From the NCBI GenBank assembly GCA_963971305.1, contig CAXARO010001692.1:1-64000 (forward strand): a DNA stretch of 64,000 bases, written 5' to 3'. This document shows, one piece after another, positions 47,767-56,910 of the stretch. The position numbers were made by a program, and so were the translations under genes. The stretch's first letter is position 1. The number at the start of each line of letters is the position of its first letter. Origin of the DNA: Arcuatula senhousia. Its lineage: Eukaryota > Mollusca > Bivalvia > Mytilida > Mytilidae. The notes below the pieces were generated by a model. It saw only the letters and a program-made list of their open reading frames with translations. It made no database searches and was not told where the DNA came from.

Positions 47767-48041
47767 GATTTCTTCCCTTTATCTTTCTCTTTCTTGGGTC
47801 TTTTTTGGTAATCAAAAATAACACACACAATATATTCTGTGACAAACTGAGATACATGTAAACTCCTACAGATAGATATGAACTAATCAAAAGGCTATCC
47901 AGCATCCTGCTCAGCATGAATATCTGGTTGTAGTCACATGACCTTTTTGTGGACTCATTCTTGGCATTTGCAGTTTAGATCTCCAATACATAATACATTA
48001 CTTGAACTTCACAGTCAGAAATTACATACATTTTTGTAAAT
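47767..48041. promoter_or_regulatory. Shared bidirectional promoter region
   Basis: Only 275 bp separate the start codons of the two divergent genes of the transposon. GTCACATGAC (47,931-47,940) contains an M-box/E-box-like TCACATGA. No clear TATA box. Location is inferred from gene layout. Confidence 0.5.
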
Positions 48042-50994
48042 ATGGATGCCAGAGATTTTGACAAATTTTTTTCCGACTTTGGTTTGGAAAGCATGAAAGA
48101 TCTTTTTGTGGAAAATGGGTTTGAAACTGTATTGGCTCTTCAAGAAGTGTCTGATGAAGATCTGAAGGAAATAGGAGTAAGAGCTATGGGAAAGAGAAGA
48201 CAGTTCCTTGGTGCTGTGAAGAAAATTGCTGTGAAAAACACAAGTACAAAGGGTAAGATATTTTATATTGAAGACTTAAAATGTGTTATCAAATAGTTTA
48301 GAAATAGCAAGTCATTAAACCATACTTTAGAAAACTTGAAATCTTAATTATAAAGTTATCAGGAAGAGTTCTGTCAGCATTAAAACTTAATTAGTCTTTC
48401 CAAAATAAAGGACAGATTGGCAAAAAATAAGAAATATTTGTGAAAGGTCATTACTGTTTAAATTTTAGACCTCTATTCAATACATTTTGAATGAATGTTT
48501 GAAAGAGCATTTGTAGGCATATTCATGTACAGATGGACAAAACAAAGTCAAAACTGTTGGACTTAGCATTTTTGATACAAGCTTTTACATGTTTTAATGT
48601 TTTATGTGTGTTTTTATCAATTACACCCAAAAATAGTTTTTTTCTGATATTTTGTTATTTAAAAGATTTCTTTTTATGCACTTCTAAAACTGTTTTTGAA
48701 ATCTTTAAGCTTTTTAAAATTTCTCAAAAACATACATATGCTTCATAAATGTTTAATTGTTTTTCAGGTGATGTAAATGTTAGTTTGCCTGCAACACCTT
48801 CAGGTGAGCCTGAAATGTTGGCTACAGAGTTTGAGAAAGATGAAGAGCTACCCAAACTTGATACCAGACATGGGGACAAAGAACCTGTTTCAAAACGAAA
48901 ATTAGATTTGGACGGTATGTAAATTAAAAGAAAATAATCTTTTATAAGAAATTAAAAAGTGTCATTTGTTTCATAAATGAATTGTAAACACTTAACATGC
49001 TTAAAGAGTGAAGACACTTTCTTTGATATGTCAATTATTTACAGGAAAAATCATTGGTAAAACTTAATACTATATAAATGAAACTTCAAACTGCATTGCA
49101 TCAACTATTTTTAACAGCAAAATAACAACAATATAATACTTATAAAAACATATTTGTATTGAATGATTTTAATTTTAGGAAATGACAGTGATGGTAGTAC
49201 ACCATCTAAACATGCAAAGAAACAAGAAACTCAGTCTGGGTAAGTAGTTTATATATTTATAAACAGATTATCATGATTATCATTAAAAATATCTACATAT
49301 TGGTACAAGCCTAACTAAATGCCCATAGTTCCTTTCATGTTTTATGGAGCTTTCTATATGAAAAGATTGATTTCATTGATAAGAATTTTTATGTCTAGAA
49401 AACTGACTGTTACATGTATTCCTGCTGAGCACACTAATCAGATTATCATAAAATGAGAAAACCATCTGGATCAAATCAAGTGATTTAAGAATTTGTCAAT
49501 ACAATGCTTTCTTCTTGTGTAAAGAGGTGGTTATCATGGTTATTTATTTATTTCTCAATTATATGCTTTATACTGAATTTTTGGAAATTATAAGGCTGTC
49601 ATTTCACGCACAAAAAGTTCAAATTAAGATAATTTCACTTTAATTAGGATTTTTCTCCCAACTTTAGGATGAAGTTTAGACTGCTAAAGCTTAGTTAAGC
49701 ATTTATTCTGTCAAATCTTATTGTTCAAACTTTTAGTTTTTAACAGAACCAAATTTTTACTTTACATAATCAGGAATTTACAATTCAGAAAATTTAAATT
49801 AAAGTCAAATCAAGACAATATGATATTTATTGTGTTGACATTTTTCAATAGTTTTAAAAAGATGGTGGTATTGTTAAATACATTTTTAATATTGGTGAAC
49901 TAAACATTGCTCTATGGTCTATCTTCCAAACACCATGTGAACTTGACCTACCAACCCTTATGTCTTAAGGAACCCTTCAATAAACTCAGCAGTGAAAGTT
50001 CTATGAAAATCTATCCTAACATTTTTGCCTTGATTTTCAGTTTCATTAATTATATTGTGCACTACAGCATTAGCATATTTAAATTATATTAGAATCATAA
50101 TAATGGGTCTAGAAAATGTACACAACATTACCAATTGATGTTAAATAATTTAAAGATTATAGATATTTCGGACATTCGTATGTCCTTCATCAGTATAATA
50201 AACAATTTTTTTTTAGAATCATAATAATAATATACATGTAATAGATTTCTTTTCATTGATTAAAATCATCATTCAATTAAAGTATATTATGTGCTATTAT
50301 AAACAATAAAAAATTAAAATATTTCTTTTTTTTTAGTCTTCATAAATGGTTTAAATCACCATTCAATCCAGAGAAGATACTGAAGTCGAAGAATATCCAC
50401 TTGTACAGTGACACTGAAATTAAGCGTGCTTATGGATTGAGAAAAAGGAAGATGGAATTCGTTAATGCCAAACTTTTAAGCCTTATTGAAGATGCCGATG
50501 TAAGAGGGAAAAATAAGGCTACAATAATTGGGATGGCCGAGGTAGCCTGGGACCATTACAATGCAACAGAGGCCAAGATAGACATTATTGAAGTTTCAGC
50601 TCTCATTAAATCATTAGAGGCAAGAGGTAAAACTTTTAATGAGAAGCAAACAAAAACAATCAAAGCTGGAGTTGAGAGAGTCAACAGAGCCCAATTTGAT
50701 ATCAAATCACAATTAAGACTGATAAAGGAATATAAAGAAAGTAAAGAAAAAGCCACAGAGATAGAAAAGGCAGAGGATGAATTGGTTTGTCTACATCATG
50801 AATTGCAGAAGGCAACAGATGCTTTAAGGAAGTCATGCTGTGTAAAGATTTCAACCCTACAACAAATGTTGAAAACAGATTCAAAAGAAGCAGAGGAAAA
50901 AGAGCAAGTTGAAATTCAGGAAGAAGAGTACCTGTCAGATGACAGTATAGTCAATGACATTAAATGTGATGATGAGAATGAAACAAATGCATGA
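48042..50994 (+). CDS. SAM-domain/coiled-coil protein, four exons, 358 aa
   Basis: Exons 48,042-48,252, 48,768-48,914, 49,179-49,239 and 50,337-50,994. All junctions are GT-AG (donors GTAAGA, GTATGT, GTAAGT; acceptors after ttttcag, aattttag, ttttttttag), and phases 1, 1, 2 keep one open frame of 1,077 nt ending in TGA. Residues 3-68 form a SAM domain (FDKFFSDFGL..MKDLF, then LQEVSDEDLKEIGVRAMGKR, then FLGAVKKI), a protein-protein or nucleic-acid interaction module. The middle is polar. Residues 253-321 are a strong coiled coil (IKSQLRLIKEYKESKEKATE onward), then an acidic tail. Divergent from the transposase gene inside the same TIR element, so probably an accessory factor for transposition or multimerisation. 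Function unknown. Confidence 0.85.
50105..50212 (-). mobile_element. 108-bp hammerhead-carrying insertion in intron 3
   Basis: TTAGAATCATAATAAT flanks it on both sides (50,089-50,104 and 50,213-50,228), a 16-bp direct repeat that looks like a target-site duplication. The insert contains a hammerhead-like motif and no ORF. Probably a very short copy from a Penelope-like element end or a retrozyme. Confidence 0.6.
50156..50199 (-). ncRNA. Hammerhead-like ribozyme motif (Penelope-type layout)
   Basis: Minus strand: stem I 50,199-50,194 pairs fully with 50,161-50,156; core CTGATGA at 50,093 + 100 (50,193-50,187); one extra A; stem II of six pairs GGACAT/ATGTCC (50,185-50,180 and 50,075 + 100, i.e. 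50,175-50,170); GAAA at 50,169-50,166; a two-base stem III (UA); then UC. The extra A and near-absent stem III match hammerheads described in Penelope-like elements. Lies in an intron, antisense to the SAM gene. Confidence 0.65.
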
Positions 50995-52751
50995 TTAAAA
51001 ACTTTATCATGATGATATTATGTCGTATGGAATATCTTTTATTCAAAGATTTCATATTAGAAGTCACACATGCAAATGGAAGTGAATTAAAGGCAATTTG
51101 ATATATAGACCTACCATATTAGTTTTCAACATATGCATGCATAATAACAAAGAGCTGTATCTCTAATAAAATGAGACAATTTCATACAATTGCAGTGTTA
51201 TCGTTCTATTGTGCTATTTCATTGGGATAAATAAATTATGAAAGAAAGATACAAGTACATGGAACTTGATTTGTTACCGAGCTGTTTAAAAGCATTTTTA
51301 GTATCTACTCATGCAATAAAAATTATAAACAGGAGTCTTAGCTTTTAGTTTATAAAATTACTTTTTATATTGAAAAGAAAATTTCATCCACATTTGACTC
51401 TAGAGCAGAATACACATGATACAATGACTTCTAGGTTGATGGGTTTTTTTGTGCAATATTACATTACATAGGTTACATAAGTACATGAACCTAAAACTCT
51501 GTGGTTACATTGGTAGTCTAAGATTCAAAACTGGCAAAAATAAATGTCAAAATTTATCAAACAAGAAAAAAACATCTAACTCGTGGCATTTGGACAACCC
51601 TGTTTGATCCAACAAAGAAAAAGTTAATAGAAGTACAAATAGATTTGTGTACTTTTAAATTGAGATATGCAAGAAGCAAAGAGGCACCAATGTGGCATTC
51701 CGAAGCCAAATGTCAAAAAGATCGAAGGCAGAAAATAGTTAAACACCAAACGGAATAAAGCATGAACAAACAAGAAACACAAAAACATTGTGAACTCAAG
51801 TTGTAACGAGAGTGAACTCGGGTGCTCCAGATGAGTAAGCAGTTCCTGTCTAGTGCAACTGTTAAAAACACCTGTTAAAAACTACTGCAAAAATAGTCCA
51901 CACAAATATTATTATAACTTGGGATCTACAGGTTCACACATACTGTTCATGACTTGCTGATTTATAAAAGATATACTTTCTTGCCTTCAGGAGTCCCTTA
52001 TGGTCAATAAACAATGCTAAACATCAATTCAAAATCAAAGTCCTTCATACAGAAAATGTACATGTTGGTTAAAGGAGCCTTAATAGTTCATTTGGTTGGT
52101 CCTGATATTAAGTTTTAAGTCTTAAGATTAAATAATGTAATAGAAAACAATGAGATGTGGAATAAGTGTACACGACACAGCCCACAATTAAACCGCAATT
52201 TAGAAAAACCACAATGGACAACTGCCAGCAGCCTTCGACAAGGCTCTTTGGCACTGCTCGGGGTTCTGCAATTGGCCCATGGTTTAAATAAAATGCATAT
52301 TAACTCAAATTAGCCATGCAAATTTTATATAACGGTTTATTTCTTCCCCTATGAAATATCTTCCGAAGTCATGATTAAATGCATTATTTACGGAATAAAG
52401 CTGGATATTATTTAATAATATGTCAAATCATGTAGTTATGAAATATTATCCATAAAATAATTTCCCCTTAAAACCCAGGGACCTGGAAGAAATATCACAG
52501 GTTATTGAATATCACAACCAGAAGAAATTATCTCCTACATTTACACTGGAAATTTTGTGAAAGCAACAAATTTTTTCTGGATACTGTCAGTGGTATTTTT
52601 GAAAATTTAATGGAAATCTCAAGGTGAACACCAAAAATCGCATGGATTTTTTTTTTACTTGCATTAAAATATACTGGATTTTTTATATTAATTGTGATTT
52701 TTTCCTGGAAATATAAAATTTTGGACTGATTTTTTTTCTGGAAATCCAGTA
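50995..52751. other. Right non-coding arm of the transposon
   Basis: No gene. A dispersed repeat copy sits at 52,137-52,310 (GGAATAAGTGTACACGACAC and GTTCTGCAATTGGCCCATGG). The last 300 bp contain repeated CTGGA/TCCAG motifs (TTCTGGAAATCCAGTATC at 52,738-52,754, TACTGGATTTT, CCTGGAAATA) like those next to the left end. Confidence 0.6.
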
Positions 52752-52791
52752 TCTTCCACAGGGGGGGTACAGACTATTTCTGGAATAGCCC
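52752..52791 (-). repeat. Right terminal inverted repeat
   Basis: Perfect 40-bp reverse complement of the left end, including the run of seven G. Confidence 0.95.
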
Positions 52792-53045
52792 AATATGCAT
52801 GTAAACAAGTCAGACAAAATCTCAAAATTCTTATCACTGACTAAAAATAATCAGTGAAATAATATATATATCAAAATTTCACCTCACTGACAACAATATT
52901 CAGTGAAATGACTAAATAAATAAGGTCAGGTCCACGAAAAATATGACAACATAACTCGCGAACAATGTGACAAAAGCCCGCGAAAATTTTCCCGTGCAAC
53001 TCGTGATGTCAAATATTAAAGAAAATTTTAACACCTGACACCAAT
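52792..53045 (-). other. 5' leader of the LTR element with primer-binding site
   Basis: On the minus strand TGGTGTCAG (53,043-53,035) starts two bases after the 5' LTR. It would pair with a tRNA 3' end CTGACACCA, as in tRNA-Leu-primed elements. Two palindromic CACTGA...TCAGTG-type units lie at 52,831-52,862 and 52,883-52,922, with a third across the transposon at 35,549-35,586. Confidence 0.7.
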
Positions 53046-53278
53046 ATTGCAGTATTGACCGTCGGGGCTAAAGTATGACTCTATAGTTAATACCTGACAT
53101 AATCCCTTGAGTTGCGGGGTATAAATATACGGTTGACAACAAATGTAGGGCTTCAGTCGTATGCACGTCCTTTCAGTTTGGAATCTGGATCTGTTGTGTC
53201 TTCCTTCGGGCAACCAGTCGAGAGGTCACTTCCGGTTTGTCTAATTTTAGTATCGCCCATTCTGGGAACACTTCCACA
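53046..53278 (-). repeat. 5' LTR (minus-strand orientation)
   Basis: No difference from 31,457-31,689 is visible over 233 bp. Followed on the minus strand by the primer-binding site and preceded by the target duplication cagtt (53,279-53,283). Confidence 0.92.
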
Positions 53279-53904
53279 CAGTTAAGAATGTCCCATACAG
53301 GAGATAGACGCTTACCAAAACACATTGATCGCATATTTGTAAATTTGATGGATCTAATGGCTGAATTAAGAGAATAATGGTTTTGAATTTGTTGACGTCT
53401 GGTCCAGATTTTGGGAAAATATTTTAAACTCTTTTTAAAAAAGACATTTGTTGACTTTTTCATAACTGATAAGTTTCGCTGATTGCATATATCTTTGAGA
53501 TCTAACGTAACACAAGGTTTAAGGCTCTACGATAGTTGTACAAAGTTATTTTGGGGACTATGTTGGAACTATTCTGTTCTTAACTAGAACTACTTTCTTA
53601 TATGTGCACACCGGATGCCTTAACTAGGTCCCCTACATCAACAGACGCTGGATTTTTTGTTTCATGACGTCACCATGTATGCCGGAGGAATCCTGACGTG
53701 TTACAAATGTGATTCTTTCAACGTCCGCACATGGCCAATTTCAATTCAAACTATAAACACGAAAATCTGTTAAGAAACTATAAGAGAGACGTAACCTCCA
53801 AGCTGTAAAAACGCTACTAAAAGCCTTCCTTACCACGATTCAAATCAAATATTTGTGATTTATTAAAGCACTATATTCGACGAGCAGGGTACCCCAGGTT
53901 TGAG
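53279..53904 (+). repeat. Large duplication, copy B (right part)
   Basis: Continues copy B after the LTR element. Matches 15,188-15,833 with few changes (for example a short deletion near 53,372 and another near 53,879). Homology stops at 53,904. No gene. Confidence 0.88.
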
Positions 53905-54275
53905 TACCCTTCAGCCCATTGTTCTCCTCCTCTATCCGGTTGAGAAGCTACGAGATACATTTGTTCCCCTTTGATTTTTTTCCGAAAATTATAAAACACA
54001 ACCTTTTATAACATGATCTGCTTGTTTATCTTGGAGAAACGCAAAACAATTCCATATCGAAAAGACCAGTTTATAAATAAAACAACTTAAAGCATGCAAG
54101 CTACTTTTTTTCGAAGTGCAAAGTCTTGGTGTTCACCCTTATTTTCATTTACAATAGAGTATCACCCATATATACCAAACGGGATCTTATACAGTTAAGA
54201 GGTGAAATCATCCTCTATCGGATGGAAGGGTTTTATCTAAATGGATACCTTGGGCCTCATCGGGAACCGGAGTAG
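53905..54275. other. No gene recognised
   Basis: Unique sequence after the duplication breakpoint. No supportable coding region. Confidence 0.5.
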
Positions 54276-54752
54276 CTACCCGGTTCCAACATGGCTCGGC
54301 GGGTTTGCCATTAAAAAAACCCGATCCTGGTCTGTTGGTATCAGCCCAGGCGAGGGAAGACCAGATCGCATCCATCGGAACATCAAAACACAAACCGGTT
54401 CACTGGATTTTGTTATCTGGTTGAATGCTATTGATTGCTTTTGGGTAATAGCATTGCTCAATGACGTCATCAATATTGTCAAAATGGCGACGATAACATG
54501 GCTTGGTGAAATTGACCTGTCGTACTTTATACTTGTCGAACCAGTTGAAAAAAGAGCTTGTACGATTCCACATGTAAATAACTGGATGTGCGTCATAAAT
54601 ATGGTAATACACACTGGTGAATCGGTATTAGACCGAAGAAGTGTCTTGTTCCATGCTGCAAACATAGCACTGAATGACCACCATAACACCAAAATGGCGA
54701 TCGCGATTGGGCCCTGGATGATGTGTGTCCCATTAAACTTGTTCTTATCCAT
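54276..54752 (-). pseudogene. Orphan exon similar to SLC35/TPT-type transporter N-terminus
   Basis: Minus-strand ATG at 54,752 opens a hydrophobic reading frame with four likely membrane segments: AIAILVLWWSFSAMFAAWNK, then ITIFMTHIQLFTCGIVQ, then HVIVAILTILMTSLSNA, then a segment with FNQITKSSEPVCVLM. The WNK-TLL start and the K-x-x-EPV motif recall nucleotide-sugar/triose-phosphate translocators of the Golgi or ER. The tail after EPVCVLMFRW (about 54,375) does not look like a transporter and ends at a stop, so it may be intron read-through. No further exons are visible downstream. Either a first exon of a gene whose rest lies elsewhere or a fragment. Confidence 0.5.
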
Positions 54753-54779
54753 TATTAAGATATTGAAATAGCAATTCAC

Positions 54780-55782
54780 ATTTACACAGTTTTCCTTTAT
54801 AAGTTTTATTCCATATGTCGCACAACATCTGTTTTATACAACACAACAAATCGATAGCTTATATTTTTTTGTAAATGTCAGTGAAGAAGACATTGGCTTA
54901 AAGCTCGCAAAGACTCGTAGATAAGAAAATATCCAAGTGTTGCCATGGAACCCAAATACGATATTCAAAGTATATACAAAGAATAAGACGGGATAATTTG
55001 AATCGCAAGAACTAGATGAAATTTGTTCCCGCCGTTTTTTTTCTTTATATGTTCCTTTTGCTGCTCTGCAATATTAACTGACCCAAACAAATATCAAGTT
55101 ATCTGTGAAATTTTTTTTTATATTAGAATAAATACAAAGGTTATGTTTCTCCTATTTTAGTGTTTTTCAACAAGAAATTTCTCATCAAAGTCGTAATAAA
55201 TACGGGATTCTTTCTTTCTAATGAGTGCAGATGCGGGTTTGTCATAAAGTTAATGTTATTTTATTCTTAACTGGATTTGACCTACTATACATTCATTTGA
55301 TTATTTACCATGGGAAGGGTGTGTCCAACACGCAGAAAACATTATCCTTCCGGAACACTGATTTACACCCATTTTGATGCGTGAGTTTGGATCAGATATA
55401 ATATATGGTTTTTATGGTTGTAGAACTAAAAGTCTTTGCCCTTGATAGTTAATTTGAGCGTTGTTTGGGTAAGCAAGAGAAAAAACACACAATTTGGTTT
55501 TCCAATTTTGTGATTTCAAACGTTCTATGGTATTATAACACCTAGTAAGGGGTAAGGTTTTGGATTAAAAAAATCGAGTAAGAAATATTTTCTGCAAAAA
55601 GTATTTATTTTTAAAGATCTCGACAAAATAATAGTCTCTTCCGCCAAATACTTTTTTCATTAAAAAGCCGATTCAAAATATCAAGGAAACTTCCAGGCCT
55701 AAAGGAGTATGTTCGAAAAGGGCCAAAACGGCCCTTAATTTAAAATTTGAGACAGTGTAGACAACTTGCTGCTAGAATTGTT
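54780..55782. other. No gene recognised
   Basis: AT-rich sequence without convincing ORFs or repeats known from elsewhere in the window. Confidence 0.5.
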
Positions 55783-56045
55783 ATAATAGAAAATAATGAG
55801 ATGTGGAATAAGTGTACGCGACACAGCACACAATAAAGCAGCAATTTAGAAAAAAACACAATGGACAACCACCAGAAGCCTTCAACGAGGTCAGAAGGCG
55901 CTACCCGTAGTTCTGCAATTGGCCCATGGTCTAAATAAAATGCAAATAATTCAAATCCAGTCCTGAAATAGTCACAGAAAAACCCCCTATCTTAAACTTG
56001 GAACAGAAAACATCAAAAAGACCAGTACAAACGCTTTATAAAACG
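55783..56045 (+). repeat. Dispersed repeat copy
   Basis: Carries GGAATAAGTGTACGCGACAC (55,804 onward), the GTTCTGCAATTGGCCCATGG block and the 'aatccagtcctg' tail, in the same order as 17,060-17,290 and 52,137-52,310. Confidence 0.75.
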
Positions 56046-56910
56046 TCACAAATTGTGCATGTTTGACCAAAATTTTATCTTGGTAACAATAATCACTCTT
56101 AAATAATAAATTGATAAGCAAAAACCAATCTTGGTCAGAGAGTGCGGCCACATTTGATTTTGGTACTTTAATGGTGACAAATGGTAAATAATCGACAAAA
56201 ATAAGATTTTTCTTCCTAATCCAATCTTTAAGATGTGACCGAAATTTTTTTTATCAAACTGCTCACAGTTCCAGTTCCTGTAGGTAACGATCCGTACACT
56301 TATCACTGCACCAGGCTTTCCGGGCTTCTTTTTAATTACCTCCTTTTGACCCCTACTTTCTGAATAAAAAACAATAAAAAGAACTCGCATACCTATATGC
56401 ATTACGCAACAACAGTGTTCATAGTATAGCCTAAATACTTCTACTCAACTTCACTTTGAAATAGTACGTACTCATTTAAACCGGCGTTAAAACAAATTTA
56501 AGTAATTCATCTAAGAAATAAAAATATTACAGAAAATTTTATATTTTCATGGCTAGCTGTAGCAAAATTTTTAAAATTTATTCAAATAAAAAAATGTCAA
56601 GAATCTTCATGGAATTCACACAAGCCTGTAGCAGTGGGATAATCCTGACCTACTTTTGTCGGGAAGGATAGGCCTCATACGAAGAAGTTGACAATTTTAT
56701 CACAGGAAAACTGTTATACAAGTGAAATAAAGGTAACCTGTGAGTTATAATAACACCATCCATTTAGATTACTGGAGCCAAATTCCTGAAGATACTCAAG
56801 TTGAATGGTCGGTCCCAAATTCTTGTGACAAAATATTACTACATGTAATATCAATTTACATAATGTCGGCTGAAAAAGGGGTGAAAACATGCATCTTTAA
56901 ACTTACATAT
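56046..56910. other. No gene recognised; one anonymous ORF
   Basis: A 118-codon minus ORF (56,046-56,402) has no motif or splice context I recognise and is not called. The rest is AT-rich. Confidence 0.4.

Larger units (their letters stand above)
35587..52791. mobile_element. 17.2-kb autonomous-type DNA transposon with 40-bp TIRs
   Basis: Left end 35,587-35,626 and right end 52,752-52,791 are perfect 40-bp inverted repeats beginning GGGCTATTCCAGAAATAGTC and including seven C/G. AAT lies directly outside each end (35,584-35,586; 52,792-52,794), consistent with a 3-bp target-site duplication. It sits inside the LTR element. Two divergent spliced genes are inside: OTU plus D-D-E putative transposase (minus, 37,782-47,766) and SAM/coiled-coil (plus, 48,042-50,994). 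No DNA polymerase B or capsid gene, so not a Polinton/Maverick. Nested repeats occur in its introns. The superfamily is not assigned. Confidence 0.87.
31457..53278 (-). mobile_element. LTR retrotransposon carrying a TatD ORF, split by a 17.2-kb transposon
   Basis: Two direct 233-bp repeats (31,457-31,689 and 53,046-53,278) look identical by eye and are flanked by cagtt at 31,452-31,456 and 53,279-53,283. The outer flanks rejoin to give the empty site seen at about 15,182-15,200 in copy A, which proves a single insertion event. On the minus strand a primer-binding-site-like TGGTGTCAG follows the 5' LTR and a purine tract precedes the 3' LTR. Without the inner element (35,587-52,791) it is about 4.6 kb. 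Only a pol tail and a TatD-like exon remain. Gag, protease, RT and most of the integrase are absent, so mobilisation would need another element. Apparently identical LTRs imply very recent insertion. Confidence 0.9.

Noticed and set aside
48152..48175. CTGATGA followed by GAAA inside the SAM exon
   Set aside because: No stem II or stem I pairing; the bases are explained by coding.
35587..52791. Polinton/Maverick virus-like transposon
   Set aside because: No polymerase B, retroviral-type integrase, ATPase or capsid gene, and the target duplication looks like 3 bp, not 6.
54241..54771. 176-codon plus-strand ORF
   Set aside because: Antisense shadow of the transporter-like frame, which has the better hydrophobic pattern.
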